DNA from: Pseudoalteromonas luteoviolacea
GTDB taxonomy: Bacteria; Pseudomonadota; Gammaproteobacteria; Enterobacterales; Alteromonadaceae
Reading direction: 5' to 3'
DNA: 64,000 nucleotides
Assembly (NCBI RefSeq): GCF_001750165.1
Contig: NZ_CP015412.1
Location: 62,001 to 126,000, forward strand
Of this stretch, positions 26,829 to 35,543 are shown in pieces. The position numbers and the translations under genes are program-made. Each line of letters begins with the position of its first letter. Positions within the stretch are counted from its first letter, which is position 1. The notes under the pieces were generated by a model that saw only the letters and a list, made by a program, of their open reading frames with translations, searched no databases and was not told the origin of the DNA.

Positions 26829-27572
26829 ATGAAAATAAGTAAGGTTAAGCTATTCAACATTGTATCACTCATTATGTTAGGTGCTTCATTATCTTTTCAA
26901 GTTAATGCGAGCAATGTATATGAGGGTGTGGTTAACAACCCAGAGAGGCTAAAAAGTGACTTCGCTTACGATGAGAAGCGAAAACCACTAGATATTCTTC
27001 CTTTTACCCAAATAAAAGCTGGCGATAAAGTCCTTGAGCTTGGCGCTGGGGGCGGATATACAACTGAGCTATTGTCATTTCTAGTAGGTAATTCAGGTAA
27101 AGTCTACGCACACTTTCTGTATAAAAAAGAGCGTCTTGAAAACAATAGACTTCCAAATGTTATTTCTCTTAGAGAGCACTCTTTAAATGAACATGGAAAG
27201 GTGCTTACTGAGAACAAAATCCAATCCGATAAATTAGATGCAATTATCATTTTTTTTGTATTGCATGATATGTATCTGAATAACGAAATGAGTGATGAGC
27301 TATTAGCTAATTTAAAAGCAGCATTAAAGCCTGGTGGTAGTGTGATTATATTAGATAACGCTGCAAAACCTGATTCAGGGCTGGCTAATATAGGTGATCT
27401 GCATCGGATTGGAGAGAACTTCGTTAAAGCTGAAATGGAAAAAGCGGGTTTTGTGTTTGATGGTGAAACCAAAGTATTAAGAAATAAGCAAGACGACCAC
27501 ACTAAGCCTTGGGGGGATTTTGTAGGTTTACAAGACCGATTTGCTTATCGATTTAAAAAGCGAAAAATGTAG
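26829..27572 (+). CDS. Exported class I SAM-dependent methyltransferase-like protein
   Basis: The protein has 247 residues. The N-terminal 27 residues are a typical signal peptide (LFNIVSLIMLGASLSFQVNA), unusual for a methyltransferase but known in the COG4798 predicted-methyltransferase group. The Rossmann core is intact: VLELGAGGGYTTELLSFLVG (motif I), DAIIIFFVLHDMY (motif IV region) and LKPGGSVIILDNA. AAGGA precedes the ATG. It sits just beyond the dead lipoprotein copy and upstream of an immunity-like gene, so it belongs to the accessory block. Substrate unknown; a periplasmic enzyme would need a SAM source, so a non-catalytic role is possible. Confidence 0.75.
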   Translation: MKISKVKLFNIVSLIMLGASLSFQVNASNVYEGVVNNPERLKSDFAYDEKRKPLDILPFTQIKAGDKVLELGAGGGYTTELLSFLVGNSGKVYAHFLYKKERLENNRLPNVISLREHSLNEHGKVLTENKIQSDKLDAIIIFFVLHDMYLNNEMSDELLANLKAALKPGGSVIILDNAAKPDSGLANIGDLHRIGENFVKAEMEKAGFVFDGETKVLRNKQDDHTKPWGDFVGLQDRFAYRFKKRKM

Positions 27573-27770
27573 CTCCATTAGACTTTGAAAATACTTTCGA
27601 CTGGGCAGACACAAATTCATGGGTGTTTTATAAAAGTGTTTGTCTGGTTTTATGTTTGTTTTATGTGGACGCTGGTGAACATCTAAAAGTCACGTTAATA
27701 TATAGGCTAGTAGAGCTTGAATTAGCTCGTATATTATTAATTTCCCCAAGCATTACCTGCTCATTTTTGG

Positions 27771-28324
27771 ATGCTATACTTTAATGGAACACAGCATATC
27801 TTTCAAATTTCCTATGAGTCAGAAGCCGCTCGCTTAACCATTTGTGATTCACAATTAAATGAATTTCTTGATATTTGTAGAGGTAAAAAGTTATATAAAA
27901 AAGGGCAAGTTTTTGAATTAAAAGCGCAAGGGAAGCACGAACTGAATGTTGATGTAGTTCCTTATTTCTACTCTGGTGGCATACTTGTTAGCGAGAGGCT
28001 ATATCTTGCTTTGTATGAACCGTTATGTGGTTCAGGGCAATGGATTGAATGTATATACTTAAAAAAAAGTATTTTTATTTTGACACTTCAGTTGTTATCG
28101 ACGCGATTGATTACGAAGCAAGTGGTTGTAATTATTTAGATGGCTATATGGTTTCAATATATCCCATTGTGTTCAAGCCTATAAACTTTGACTCAATATT
28201 TCTTTTTAAAGTACCAAGAAAGCCAGATGGGAAACCAATTTGGCTATTTGCAACAGAGTCGCTTAAAAAACTGTTAGAGTCACTCAGTATCAAAGGCATT
28301 AAATTTGAAGACCCCAAAATATAA
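27771..28324 (+). pseudogene. Immunity-protein-like gene split by a frame change at an A8 run
   Basis: Two frames join into one coherent protein of about 184 residues. The first runs 27771-28139, coherent up to WIECIYLKK; the second continues YFYFDTSVVIDAIDYEASG through KGIKFEDPKI to 28324. The switch is at eight A residues (28061-28068). One extra A, or a -1 slip, restores the frame, and the zero frame reads A AAA AAA there, a classical slippery heptamer. The C-terminal part (an IVFK strand, IWLFATESLKKLLE, then KGIKFEDPKI) resembles the Imm43/Imm11 type of polymorphic-toxin immunity proteins by eye; no domain search was possible. It may be a mutation, a sequencing error in a homopolymer, or real programmed slippage. 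Confidence 0.5.
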
Positions 28325-28403
28325 AAAGTCGTTTATCGGTTATAACTTTGCTTAACTAACCAACCCTTTTTTCGAGTGTTATAAGTTCATAGAGATAGCT
28401 GAT

Positions 28404-28919
28404 ATATCAATAAAAGAAGTTGAAAGAATAATCCGAGTTGATCATGCTGGTGAGCGTGGTGCTATTTGCATATATAAATCACAAAGGTTTATCGCCCGCT
28501 TTTTTTATAAAGACATGGTTGTGCAGCTTGATGAAATGCTAGAGCATGAAAAAGAACATTTCGACACCTTCAATTACTGGCTTGTGTCTAATCAAGTTAG
28601 ACACTGTCATGCACTTTGGCTTTGGTCACTAGGTGGATATGTTTTAGGCTTTATTACCGCACTTTTAGGACGTAAAGCGATTTGGGTATGTACAGAAGCT
28701 GTAGAGTCAACAGTTCTGCACCATCTCGAGTGGCAGTTAAACTTTCTGGCTCAGCATGACTTAAATGCGCATAAAGCGGTCTTAAGTATTAAAGCTGACG
28801 AGGAGCAGCATCATGATTTGGGTTCACTGAATGGTTCCTCTGCCATGATATATTTCCCAATTAAATTCATTGTTAAATATTCAACAAAATTTGCGATTTG
28901 GCTATCTACCAAGTTGTAG
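28404..28919 (+). pseudogene. Coq7-like diiron hydroxylase lacking a normal start codon
   Basis: The frame encodes a Coq7/demethoxyubiquinone-hydroxylase-like protein: IIRVDHAGERGA (first Glu ligand), EHEKEHFDTF (ExxH), TEAVES (Glu ligand) and DEEQHHDLG (ExxH). All four diiron motifs are present. The only ATG is at 28515, after the first ligand motif, so a protein started there would lack one iron ligand. The open frame reaches back to 28356 without ATG, GTG or TTG; 28404 is given as the approximate start of homology. It is either a 5'-damaged gene or one with an ATA/ATT start or upstream indel. Coq7 hydroxylates demethoxyubiquinone in ubiquinone synthesis; a normal copy would be expected elsewhere. 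It lies among other interrupted genes. Confidence 0.65.
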
Positions 28920-28955
28920 GTCGATATTGTAATGCCAGTGCCTATAAAGTAATGA

Positions 28956-28977
28956 AAGCCCCTAATTAAAGGGGCTT
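28956..28977. terminator. Bidirectional hairpin between convergent genes
   Basis: AAGCCCCT / AGGGGCTT, perfect 8-bp stem with loop AATTAA, between the Coq7-like frame and the end of the DUF1552 gene. T-runs are short. Confidence 0.7.
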
Positions 28978-28993
28978 ATGAGGCATTTTTCTC

Positions 28994-30220
28994 CTACACA
29001 ATAATCCCTGGGATTTCCTTACCAAACCCAAGGTCGACACCACAGGCTTTAGCAGCCGTGTGCAGCACATCATGTTGGTTATAACCTGAGCCCATGTTAC
29101 TGACTACGCCGCGATTAATACGTGCGCCGCCACCGGCAATGAGGTAAGAGCAAGGATTTGCAGAATGCTTATCTGCATGTCCCATGTCCGATGTCTCTAG
29201 TACGACGGTGCTATCTAGTATACCTGCTGCTTTTAGCTTTTGGATCAAATACGCGCTTAAGCTACCTAAGTGGCTTCGCATCTCAGTGTAATAAGGGTAG
29301 TTTGGTTGGCCGTTGCTCCCGCCGTGAATTGCATTGTGATAGTGCCCTTGGAAATTCAACTCAGGTATACGGAACTCTGCTTGGTGATTACCAAAGGCCA
29401 ATGATACAGAGCTAGTTAGGTTGCATTGTAAGGCCGCTACGGCAATGTCTGCTTGCAAACGAGCTTGTTGGCTGAAGGTATCAAAGGTCAGAGGAAACTC
29501 CGTATTATCCGGCGCGATACCGCAAGACACACCGCCGTAGAGATCGTCTAAGCGGCGCTGAGTGTCTGAAATCGCATCAAGGTGGTCATTCATCCTTTGC
29601 ACTTCATAACCTGCTAATCGGTTTTTAATTGCATTGGCTGCTGACATGTGCGCATTCATGATAGGTGTTTTGCTATTGCTGCCCTGTGCACTGCCAAACA
29701 CCATTTTAAATACGGTGAATGGATTTTCTTGGAACGGCAAGTGATTGCGATTGTCTTTGGTTAATTGTCCTTGACCATTGCTGTGCACACCCAAATTGAG
29801 GTAGCGAAATGGTAAGTTAGGGCCAAGTGCATTACCCATAGTTACGTCATAGCTGTCGCTGCCCCAATTTTGAGCCAGCAAGATTGGCATACGACCGTGG
29901 CCCGCGTTGGAATGTGACATATTGACCATAAAGTTACATTCGGTTTTAACCGGTTCATACCCTGCGGACATCACGCCTAGCTGCATGCTTTCACCGCTAC
30001 CTGTTGGGTTCCAAAGCGAAGATATGGACCCTCCAGGTATATAGATCGACACGGTTTTATTTGGCAGCCCAGCGCTTTGCGCATCTGCATCTCTGGCATA
30101 TAACAGGCCCGATACTAATGGCGAAGTGCGGATCAGGGCTGTAGAAATCCCCGAGGCCATAAACACTTTTAATAGCCTACGGCGCGACATCATCATGTTA
30201 TTTAAATGTTCGTCTTTCAT
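28994..30220 (-). CDS. DUF1552 protein with Tat-like signal
   Basis: The ATG at 30220, with AGAAGG 8 bp upstream, gives 408 residues; the frame also opens from a GTG at 30250. The N-terminus has SRRRLLKVFMASGISTALI, a twin-arginine-type signal. The body matches DUF1552 (PF07586): YIPGGSISSLWNPTGSGE, HSNAGHGRMPILL, QRRLDDLYGG and the late VLETSDMGHADKHS motif. DUF1552 proteins are encoded beside DUF1592/1588/1585 cytochrome-like proteins in planctomycetes, myxobacteria and marine gammaproteobacteria; their role is unknown but they look like alkaline-phosphatase-fold hydrolases. Last gene of the riboswitch-controlled operon. Confidence 0.85.
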   Translation of the reverse strand: MKDEHLNNMMMSRRRLLKVFMASGISTALIRTSPLVSGLLYARDADAQSAGLPNKTVSIYIPGGSISSLWNPTGSGESMQLGVMSAGYEPVKTECNFMVNMSHSNAGHGRMPILLAQNWGSDSYDVTMGNALGPNLPFRYLNLGVHSNGQGQLTKDNRNHLPFQENPFTVFKMVFGSAQGSNSKTPIMNAHMSAANAIKNRLAGYEVQRMNDHLDAISDTQRRLDDLYGGVSCGIAPDNTEFPLTFDTFSQQARLQADIAVAALQCNLTSSVSLAFGNHQAEFRIPELNFQGHYHNAIHGGSNGQPNYPYYTEMRSHLGSLSAYLIQKLKAAGILDSTVVLETSDMGHADKHSANPCSYLIAGGGARINRGVVSNMGSGYNQHDVLHTAAKACGVDLGFGKEIPGIIV

Positions 30221-30249
30221 TTTATTAACCTTCTGTATTGTGACCCGCA

Positions 30250-33200
30250 CTATTCATTTCTGGACCAAGCTTTACGATAACGGACAGATTTTAATGAACC
30301 AAACTTCTCTAACATGGCTCTTGGGCTGTTTTGCATCATGGCATCTGTCAAGGTGTCTATTTCGCACATATAACCGACTTTTTCTGTTTCAGATAGGCGT
30401 CTACCTTCTTCGTTGGTTGGATCGAGTGAGTCATGACCAACACCCATGACGTAGCGGAACATTTGCTGTGGTAAACAGCTTTGAGCGGAGGATAGATCCG
30501 CGATCACAGTACCTAATTGTTTAGCGCCATTGAAGGGAATGGATTCACTGACTTCTGCGTATTTTTCAGGAGCGAATAGGGTACCTGTAGCATCTATGGT
30601 ATTGCCATTGTTGTCCGCACTTCTGATTTTGCCCACTGCGTCAAAGTCTTCCATGCCGAATCCCATCGGGTTGATATACTTTTCGTGACAAGCCGAACAA
30701 GGTTGGCCTTCAGTTAAGCTGTGATACTTAAGCTTGTTAGTGGTTGCTGGGTCTTGCAGCATATCAGACAGTTCAGCCAGTCTTTGTTCTCTGGCTTCAA
30801 AGGTGCCAGCTGGTGGATCGGGTTGATCTTGGCACAACATACGGCGGCGAACGCGCACTGAGCGCAAAATCGGGTGTGATTCAGCAACCTCAGCCCAACG
30901 CGCCATAAATGCGCCATTGGCCAATATACCACCGCGGTCAGTCGTATCGACTTTTTGTAACTCTTCGCCAGTGACTCCTGCAATATTGTAGTGCTCGGCA
31001 AGTAACTGATTGACGAACGTGAAGTTTGCAGTATACAGCGAGCTGAAACGCTCATCAGGTTGGGTCATGATGTACGAGAAGGTTTCGTTTATTTCTGCCT
31101 TCATGGCGGGGACCAGTTGTGCAAAACCCGGGTAGATGTTTTGATCTTTGGTTGCCACCTCTAAATTACCTGTGCCAAGCCAACTGCCAACAAAGTCACC
31201 AAGTACAGACTTTGAGCTCTCTGCAAGTCTATTTGCGTGCACGAAGATATTGGCTTCATCACGCAGCTCATCACGAGCTGCTGCTTGCCAGAGTTGCTGA
31301 TCAGGTGTTGAGCCAGTGAATGTGTATGACAAAAAGGTGGCCATTTCCCACGAGGTCAACTCGAAAGCATCCGCATCTAGCTCTGCGTTGTCAGGATTTG
31401 GTTCACCTAATTCATGGCGATAAATAAACTGCGGTGAAGACAGTAGCCCCTCTAAAGCGAGCGTCATGCCCGCTTCAATATCTCCATTGTTGAAAAAGCC
31501 AGTGGCTATCAATTTGTAGTTTTGCGACTCATCTTGTGTTAATGGACGGCGGAAAATTTGCGGTGCAAGTTCATCCACTAAGCGATTTGCACAGTCTTCG
31601 TTCACTGCATCGCATTTTAGAGCAGGTGAAAAGTCATTCTCAGCGGCCCATTGTGAAAGCTCTTCAGCCACCAACAAGTAATTACTGTAGTTAGAAGGCT
31701 GTACGCTGGCGTGGGTATTGTTGATGAAAAAGCCAATTTGAGAATCAGGCGATAGTCCGTCCGAAACTTTAAAATTCACACCTAGCAAGTCTTCGACCGT
31801 ATTTTGGTACTCAGTTTGCGTTAAGATCTTCAACTGTCTTGCCCCATATGCCACAGGTGCAACCCCGATATCACAGGTCAAAGGGGCGGGCCAAAGTGTT
31901 TGCAAATATGCCGCGATATCTGTTGCACATTGCTCATCACACGCACTTGGTGTGCCATACGGCATGGTGGTGACAATGGTGTCAATCATGGTTTGTATGT
32001 CTCGCTCAGTATCAAGCGCAGGGAATGATCCTAAGCCGCCCGCTTCTGAACCATGACAACCAGCACACCCTGTTTGGTATAGTTGCATACCTCTGGCAAT
32101 CGGATCTGTTTGGGTAACGACAATTCGTTCAATATTACTTGGCTCTGAGGGAACTGAATTATTGAGCGCAATGATTTTATAATCAAATTCGCCTGACTCA
32201 GGTAACCCAGACTCATAGAAGCTCGAGTTTGATGCAAGCTCAGCGGCAGTTTGCCAACGACCATCTAAACTTTTAAAGCGAACCAGATAGTCGGTTTCGT
32301 TATTGCTGTTATCACGCCAGTTCAATTGCGCTTTGGCATCGATTGACAGCACACTTGCACTGAGCTCTGTCGGGGCCGCGGGTTTGTCGGCCATTGCAAC
32401 CGGTTCAAAACTGTCTTGCTCAGTAGATAAATAAGTAAGGTTAAAGTAGACAGGTACAGATTCACCAATACTTGAGAGATTGGCGACTACGCGTAAAGCT
32501 TCTATACCATAATCCATTTCAAAGCTTTTACTGTCGATGATCATGGGTGAAAGTGAGCTGACATTTACTTTACCGGTAGCAAGTTTGACAACCAACACAT
32601 CAAGTGTCATCTGATGATTAACACCGTGTAAGCTTATTTCACCAGTCACATTTTGAATAACCGGTTGGCCAATTTCCATATCGCTCAAAAGCGCATTGTC
32701 TATTTGTGTACTGAAATAAGCAACGGGCATTAAATCCGTTTCAAAAAGTAAGTCTAAAATTCGACTGTTTCTGATATCAACACCAGTGGAAATGGTACTC
32801 AGATCGATTGCGAGTTTAACTTGGCCGTCTGCATCGATACTGCCAGACAGGGCGGGGGTATCATTATTTTGTGCAACAAACTGATTTAACTCAGCAACGT
32901 GATCTTTTTTTACTGATACATAACTCAGTAAAGACATGGTGCTATCGAGTTGCCATAAACCCGTTTCAGTTACATCATCCGGTGGCGTAGTGGGCTCTGA
33001 ATTTGTGCAAATATCACCACTTAAAGTCATGGTGACATCACCAGTTAAGCCATTTTTATTGGCGACAAAGCCTAAACCAAATGACTGATTGGCGTGTATG
33101 GTATGGCTTTTTGACGAAATGGTACAGCCTGTATCATGGCAGTTGAAATTGCCGTTCCAGCTGTTTTGCAGTGAAATACCTTGATCCCATGTAAGCTCGA

Positions 33201-33420
33201 TGGACCAATCATTAATGTTATGGTCTGACTGATTTTCAATGACGATCTCGGTTTTAAAGCCATTGTTCCAATTGTCTGGAATTGTGAAAGAGCACTGTGC
33301 AGCGTGAACAAAAGAGGCACTGGTTAGTAGGCTTAAACAGGCAGCGAACTTAGCGATTTTAGGCGTGCACGGCCAATTATCAGTCAAGGTAAAAAAGCGT
33401 GTTAAATTATTGCGTTTCAT
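30250..33420 (-). CDS. Multidomain exported protein: CBM2, YceI-like, FN3, cytochrome c and DUF1587/1595/1592/1588/1585
   Basis: The protein has 1056 residues. After a signal peptide (ending about 41) comes a CBM2-type carbohydrate-binding domain (QCSFTIPDNWNNGFKTEI), then a YceI-like lipocalin domain (about 150-335), an FN3 domain (about 345-437) and a class I cytochrome c segment with CAGCH. Next are the planctomycete-type domains: DUF1587 (LTQTEYQNTVEDLLGVNF), DUF1595 (IFRRPLTQDESQNY), DUF1592 (LEGLLSSPQFIYRHELGE), DUF1588 (GGILANGAFMARWAE, RRRMLCQD) and DUF1585, with a second heme motif CSACH. The protein should be a heme-binding, polysaccharide-targeted redox protein in the periplasm or outside. 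Middle gene of the operon, 12 bp after the CBM2/PKD gene. Redox partner unknown; the DUF1552 protein is the natural candidate. Confidence 0.85.
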   Translation of the reverse strand: MKRNNLTRFFTLTDNWPCTPKIAKFAACLSLLTSASFVHAAQCSFTIPDNWNNGFKTEIVIENQSDHNINDWSIELTWDQGISLQNSWNGNFNCHDTGCTISSKSHTIHANQSFGLGFVANKNGLTGDVTMTLSGDICTNSEPTTPPDDVTETGLWQLDSTMSLLSYVSVKKDHVAELNQFVAQNNDTPALSGSIDADGQVKLAIDLSTISTGVDIRNSRILDLLFETDLMPVAYFSTQIDNALLSDMEIGQPVIQNVTGEISLHGVNHQMTLDVLVVKLATGKVNVSSLSPMIIDSKSFEMDYGIEALRVVANLSSIGESVPVYFNLTYLSTEQDSFEPVAMADKPAAPTELSASVLSIDAKAQLNWRDNSNNETDYLVRFKSLDGRWQTAAELASNSSFYESGLPESGEFDYKIIALNNSVPSEPSNIERIVVTQTDPIARGMQLYQTGCAGCHGSEAGGLGSFPALDTERDIQTMIDTIVTTMPYGTPSACDEQCATDIAAYLQTLWPAPLTCDIGVAPVAYGARQLKILTQTEYQNTVEDLLGVNFKVSDGLSPDSQIGFFINNTHASVQPSNYSNYLLVAEELSQWAAENDFSPALKCDAVNEDCANRLVDELAPQIFRRPLTQDESQNYKLIATGFFNNGDIEAGMTLALEGLLSSPQFIYRHELGEPNPDNAELDADAFELTSWEMATFLSYTFTGSTPDQQLWQAAARDELRDEANIFVHANRLAESSKSVLGDFVGSWLGTGNLEVATKDQNIYPGFAQLVPAMKAEINETFSYIMTQPDERFSSLYTANFTFVNQLLAEHYNIAGVTGEELQKVDTTDRGGILANGAFMARWAEVAESHPILRSVRVRRRMLCQDQPDPPAGTFEAREQRLAELSDMLQDPATTNKLKYHSLTEGQPCSACHEKYINPMGFGMEDFDAVGKIRSADNNGNTIDATGTLFAPEKYAEVSESIPFNGAKQLGTVIADLSSAQSCLPQQMFRYVMGVGHDSLDPTNEEGRRLSETEKVGYMCEIDTLTDAMMQNSPRAMLEKFGSLKSVRYRKAWSRNE

Positions 33421-33432
33421 CTTCTCTCCCTC

Positions 33433-35229
33433 CTATTGCTGCGCTTCAAAAACAAGGTTAAAACTCACGGGCACTGCGTAACTGATCACCGATAAGTTTG
33501 CCAATGTTCTGAGTGTTTCAATGCCAGATTCTAAGCCAAAGTCTGTGGCGGTTAGCACAATTGGCGTTAGGCTTTGCACCATAATTTTATTGTTTGCAAG
33601 ACGTTGAACAACAACATCCGCGTTTACTTCTTTTATAACGCCAGTGAGGTTGAGTGTGGCTGAGATGGATTGCTTTTCCGTGCTACCAATGGGAAGTGCA
33701 ACGAGTGCGGCATAGTCGATCGCAAGCAAGGCTTCGGCGGTTGGGAATGATTCTGTATCAAATAAAAACTCTTTCATTCTGCCATCTCGGGTGGCATTAG
33801 CGGTATTTACACTGCTGAGATCAATAGCCAGTCTTGCTACCCCTTCTGGTGTAATGCTGCCGCTGATGTTGTTAAACGTATGTGATTCTACGAGGTGCTG
33901 TTTTTTGGTCGACACGAAGTAAAGGTGAGAGCTTTGAGGGTCTAACACAAATGGTGCACTGATGGGGGGCGCTTCTGGTACTGAAACCTGAATCGTGATT
34001 GGGTCACTGATTGTGCTTATAACGCCGTCGTTGACCGTTAATGTGACGGTAAATGTGCCTGCTTCTTCATAAATATAAGCAGGGTTTGGTTCGCTTGAAG
34101 TCTGTCCGTTGCCAAAATCCCAGTTAAATGTGAGCGTATCACCGTCTAAATCAGAAGATTCATCACCATTAAAGTTAATCGTTAGTGGGTAGTCACCAGA
34201 TGTGATAGAGGCTGATGCAATCGCCGAGGGTGCGTGATTAATGCCACCGTCTAACGAACATAAACCGCCAAGGGAAGGCGTTGTTGGTGCGTCATTTTCT
34301 TGTGCTTTTTGTGCATTGAAACCAAAATCTAAACTCTGGCCCGGGTTTATGGTGCGATTGTAATTTTCATTGATGATTTCATAAGGGTTATTGCCACTGT
34401 GCCTAGCATGCCATACGCCCGTCAATTTGGTGTTGTCGGCGAATGCCATGAGTACTTTCCAGTCAGAGATGGCAATCTCTTCAGTGTTGGTAATGGTGAC
34501 TTTGCCACGAAACCCAGAGATCCACTCTTGTTCAACTTCAAAAGCACATTGTGCAGATTCAGGTTGAGCTTCACTAATGGTAACTTGTATTGGGGCTGCT
34601 GGATAATCATTCGTTCCATCATTGATGGTCAACAAAACAGAGTAGGCCCCAGCTTGCTCAAAAATATGCTGCGGATTTATGTCATTGGAGCTATGTCCAT
34701 CGCCAAAATCCCAGCGATAACTGACATTATCTGACGGTAAATTTGCCGTTTCGCTGGTAAAGTTGATAGTTGTGGGTGCTGTGCCTTGGTTTTCGGACGC
34801 TGATGCCACAACCTTGACGCCATCATTTTGTGCGCTGCCCTCGCAAATACCAAATAATCTTGGTGCATTAGCGACTTGTCCATTACTCTTTTGGACGTTA
34901 AAACCAAACGCTTTGGATGAGCCCGGCTGAATAGTGCTATTCCAGTTGAGGTTGCTAAATTGATATGGGCCATTGCCACTCAATTGGGCGCGCCATGCAT
35001 TATTAATTGATTCGCCTTGGTTAAACTCTAACCCAACTTCCCAGCCGTTTATAACCGAGTTAGTATTGTTATACACGGTGACTTCAGCTGTATAACCACT
35101 TTGCCATTCATTTTTCACATTGAATTCGCATTGTGCGGCTGAGCCGTGTATCGAGTGCCCCAAAACCATCAAACAGAGGCCAGTTTTTAAAAAACTGAGC
35201 TGCTTGCTATTGTATCTGTGTTGTCTCAT
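33433..35229 (-). CDS. Exported CBM2-PKD-CBM2-PKD-YceI-like protein
   Basis: The ATG at 35229, with GGGGAA about 8 bp upstream, gives 598 residues; ATG 35253 is in frame but poorly spaced. A signal peptide is followed by two CBM2-type domains (QCEFNVKNEWQSGYTAEVTV and QCAFEVEQEWISGFRGKVTI), each followed by a PKD domain (VSYRWDFGDGHSSNDINPQH; LTFNWDFGNGQTSSEPNP). The C-terminal 190 residues resemble the YceI-like domain of the next gene (SSHLYFVSTKKQHLVESHTF). CBM2 binds cellulose or chitin, and PKD domains act as spacers. First gene of the operon; its roughly 300-nt leader carries a c-di-GMP riboswitch. The pairing of CBM2 with YceI suggests capture of a lipid-like or quinone-like ligand at a polysaccharide surface; that is inference. 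Confidence 0.85.
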   Translation of the reverse strand: MRQHRYNSKQLSFLKTGLCLMVLGHSIHGSAAQCEFNVKNEWQSGYTAEVTVYNNTNSVINGWEVGLEFNQGESINNAWRAQLSGNGPYQFSNLNWNSTIQPGSSKAFGFNVQKSNGQVANAPRLFGICEGSAQNDGVKVVASASENQGTAPTTINFTSETANLPSDNVSYRWDFGDGHSSNDINPQHIFEQAGAYSVLLTINDGTNDYPAAPIQVTISEAQPESAQCAFEVEQEWISGFRGKVTITNTEEIAISDWKVLMAFADNTKLTGVWHARHSGNNPYEIINENYNRTINPGQSLDFGFNAQKAQENDAPTTPSLGGLCSLDGGINHAPSAIASASITSGDYPLTINFNGDESSDLDGDTLTFNWDFGNGQTSSEPNPAYIYEEAGTFTVTLTVNDGVISTISDPITIQVSVPEAPPISAPFVLDPQSSHLYFVSTKKQHLVESHTFNNISGSITPEGVARLAIDLSSVNTANATRDGRMKEFLFDTESFPTAEALLAIDYAALVALPIGSTEKQSISATLNLTGVIKEVNADVVVQRLANNKIMVQSLTPIVLTATDFGLESGIETLRTLANLSVISYAVPVSFNLVFEAQQ

Positions 35230-35408
35230 GAAAATTCCCCGAAACATTGCCAATTGACATGTTATTCCCTGCTGTTCTTCGCTAAATAGTCGAACGACCA
35301 GAGCTCACAGGCGGTAATAACAAACGCAATAATCAGGTATAAGGTAATACCAAAGGTTGGAGTTATGGCATGACATGCCAACGGCGTGAATACCGATAGA
35401 TCACACAA

Positions 35409-35434
35409 TGCGCATACAAAAAACCGTATGCACA
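35409..35434 (-). promoter_or_regulatory. Hairpin in the riboswitch leader (possible expression platform)
   Basis: GCATAC / GTATGC stem (extended beyond a mismatch) with a T-rich loop on the transcribed strand, about 20 nt after the riboswitch and 180 nt before the first gene. It has no T-run after it, so it is not a classical terminator; it may be part of the expression platform. Confidence 0.4.
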
Positions 35435-35454
35435 TTTTGAGCAATATAAACGTT

Positions 35455-35543
35455 GGCATTCAGCAACCCCGCTATCTTAGTTTTCACCTTAGACCGGAAG
35501 CTTTGCGTCCCTTTTTTTCAAAAGGTTTGCTATTTTAAGCCTG
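35455..35543 (-). ncRNA. Cyclic-di-GMP-I (GEMM) riboswitch
   Basis: Read on the minus strand, the leader has the GEMM-I core in order: GCAAACC, a P2 stem CCTTTT / AAAAGG closed by a GAAA tetraloop, GGGACGCAAAGC, TTCCGGTCTAAGG, then CTAAGATAGCGGGGTTGCTG. These match the Vibrio Vc2-type consensus (GCAAACC, GGGACGCAAAGCCTCCGG, TAGCGGGGTT), including the tetraloop and its receptor-like TCTAAG/TAAG. P1 forms from AGCAA with TTGCT and outer GGC with GCC. It precedes the CBM2/PKD, DUF1592 and DUF1552 genes and should make that operon respond to c-di-GMP. Whether it turns expression on or off cannot be read from sequence. A diguanylate cyclase gene lies 20 kb away. Confidence 0.92.

Noticed and set aside
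35262..35459. 65-codon hydrophobic frame as an ordinary gene
   Set aside because: It begins inside the riboswitch and has no recognisable family; kept only as a possible leader ORF in the findings.
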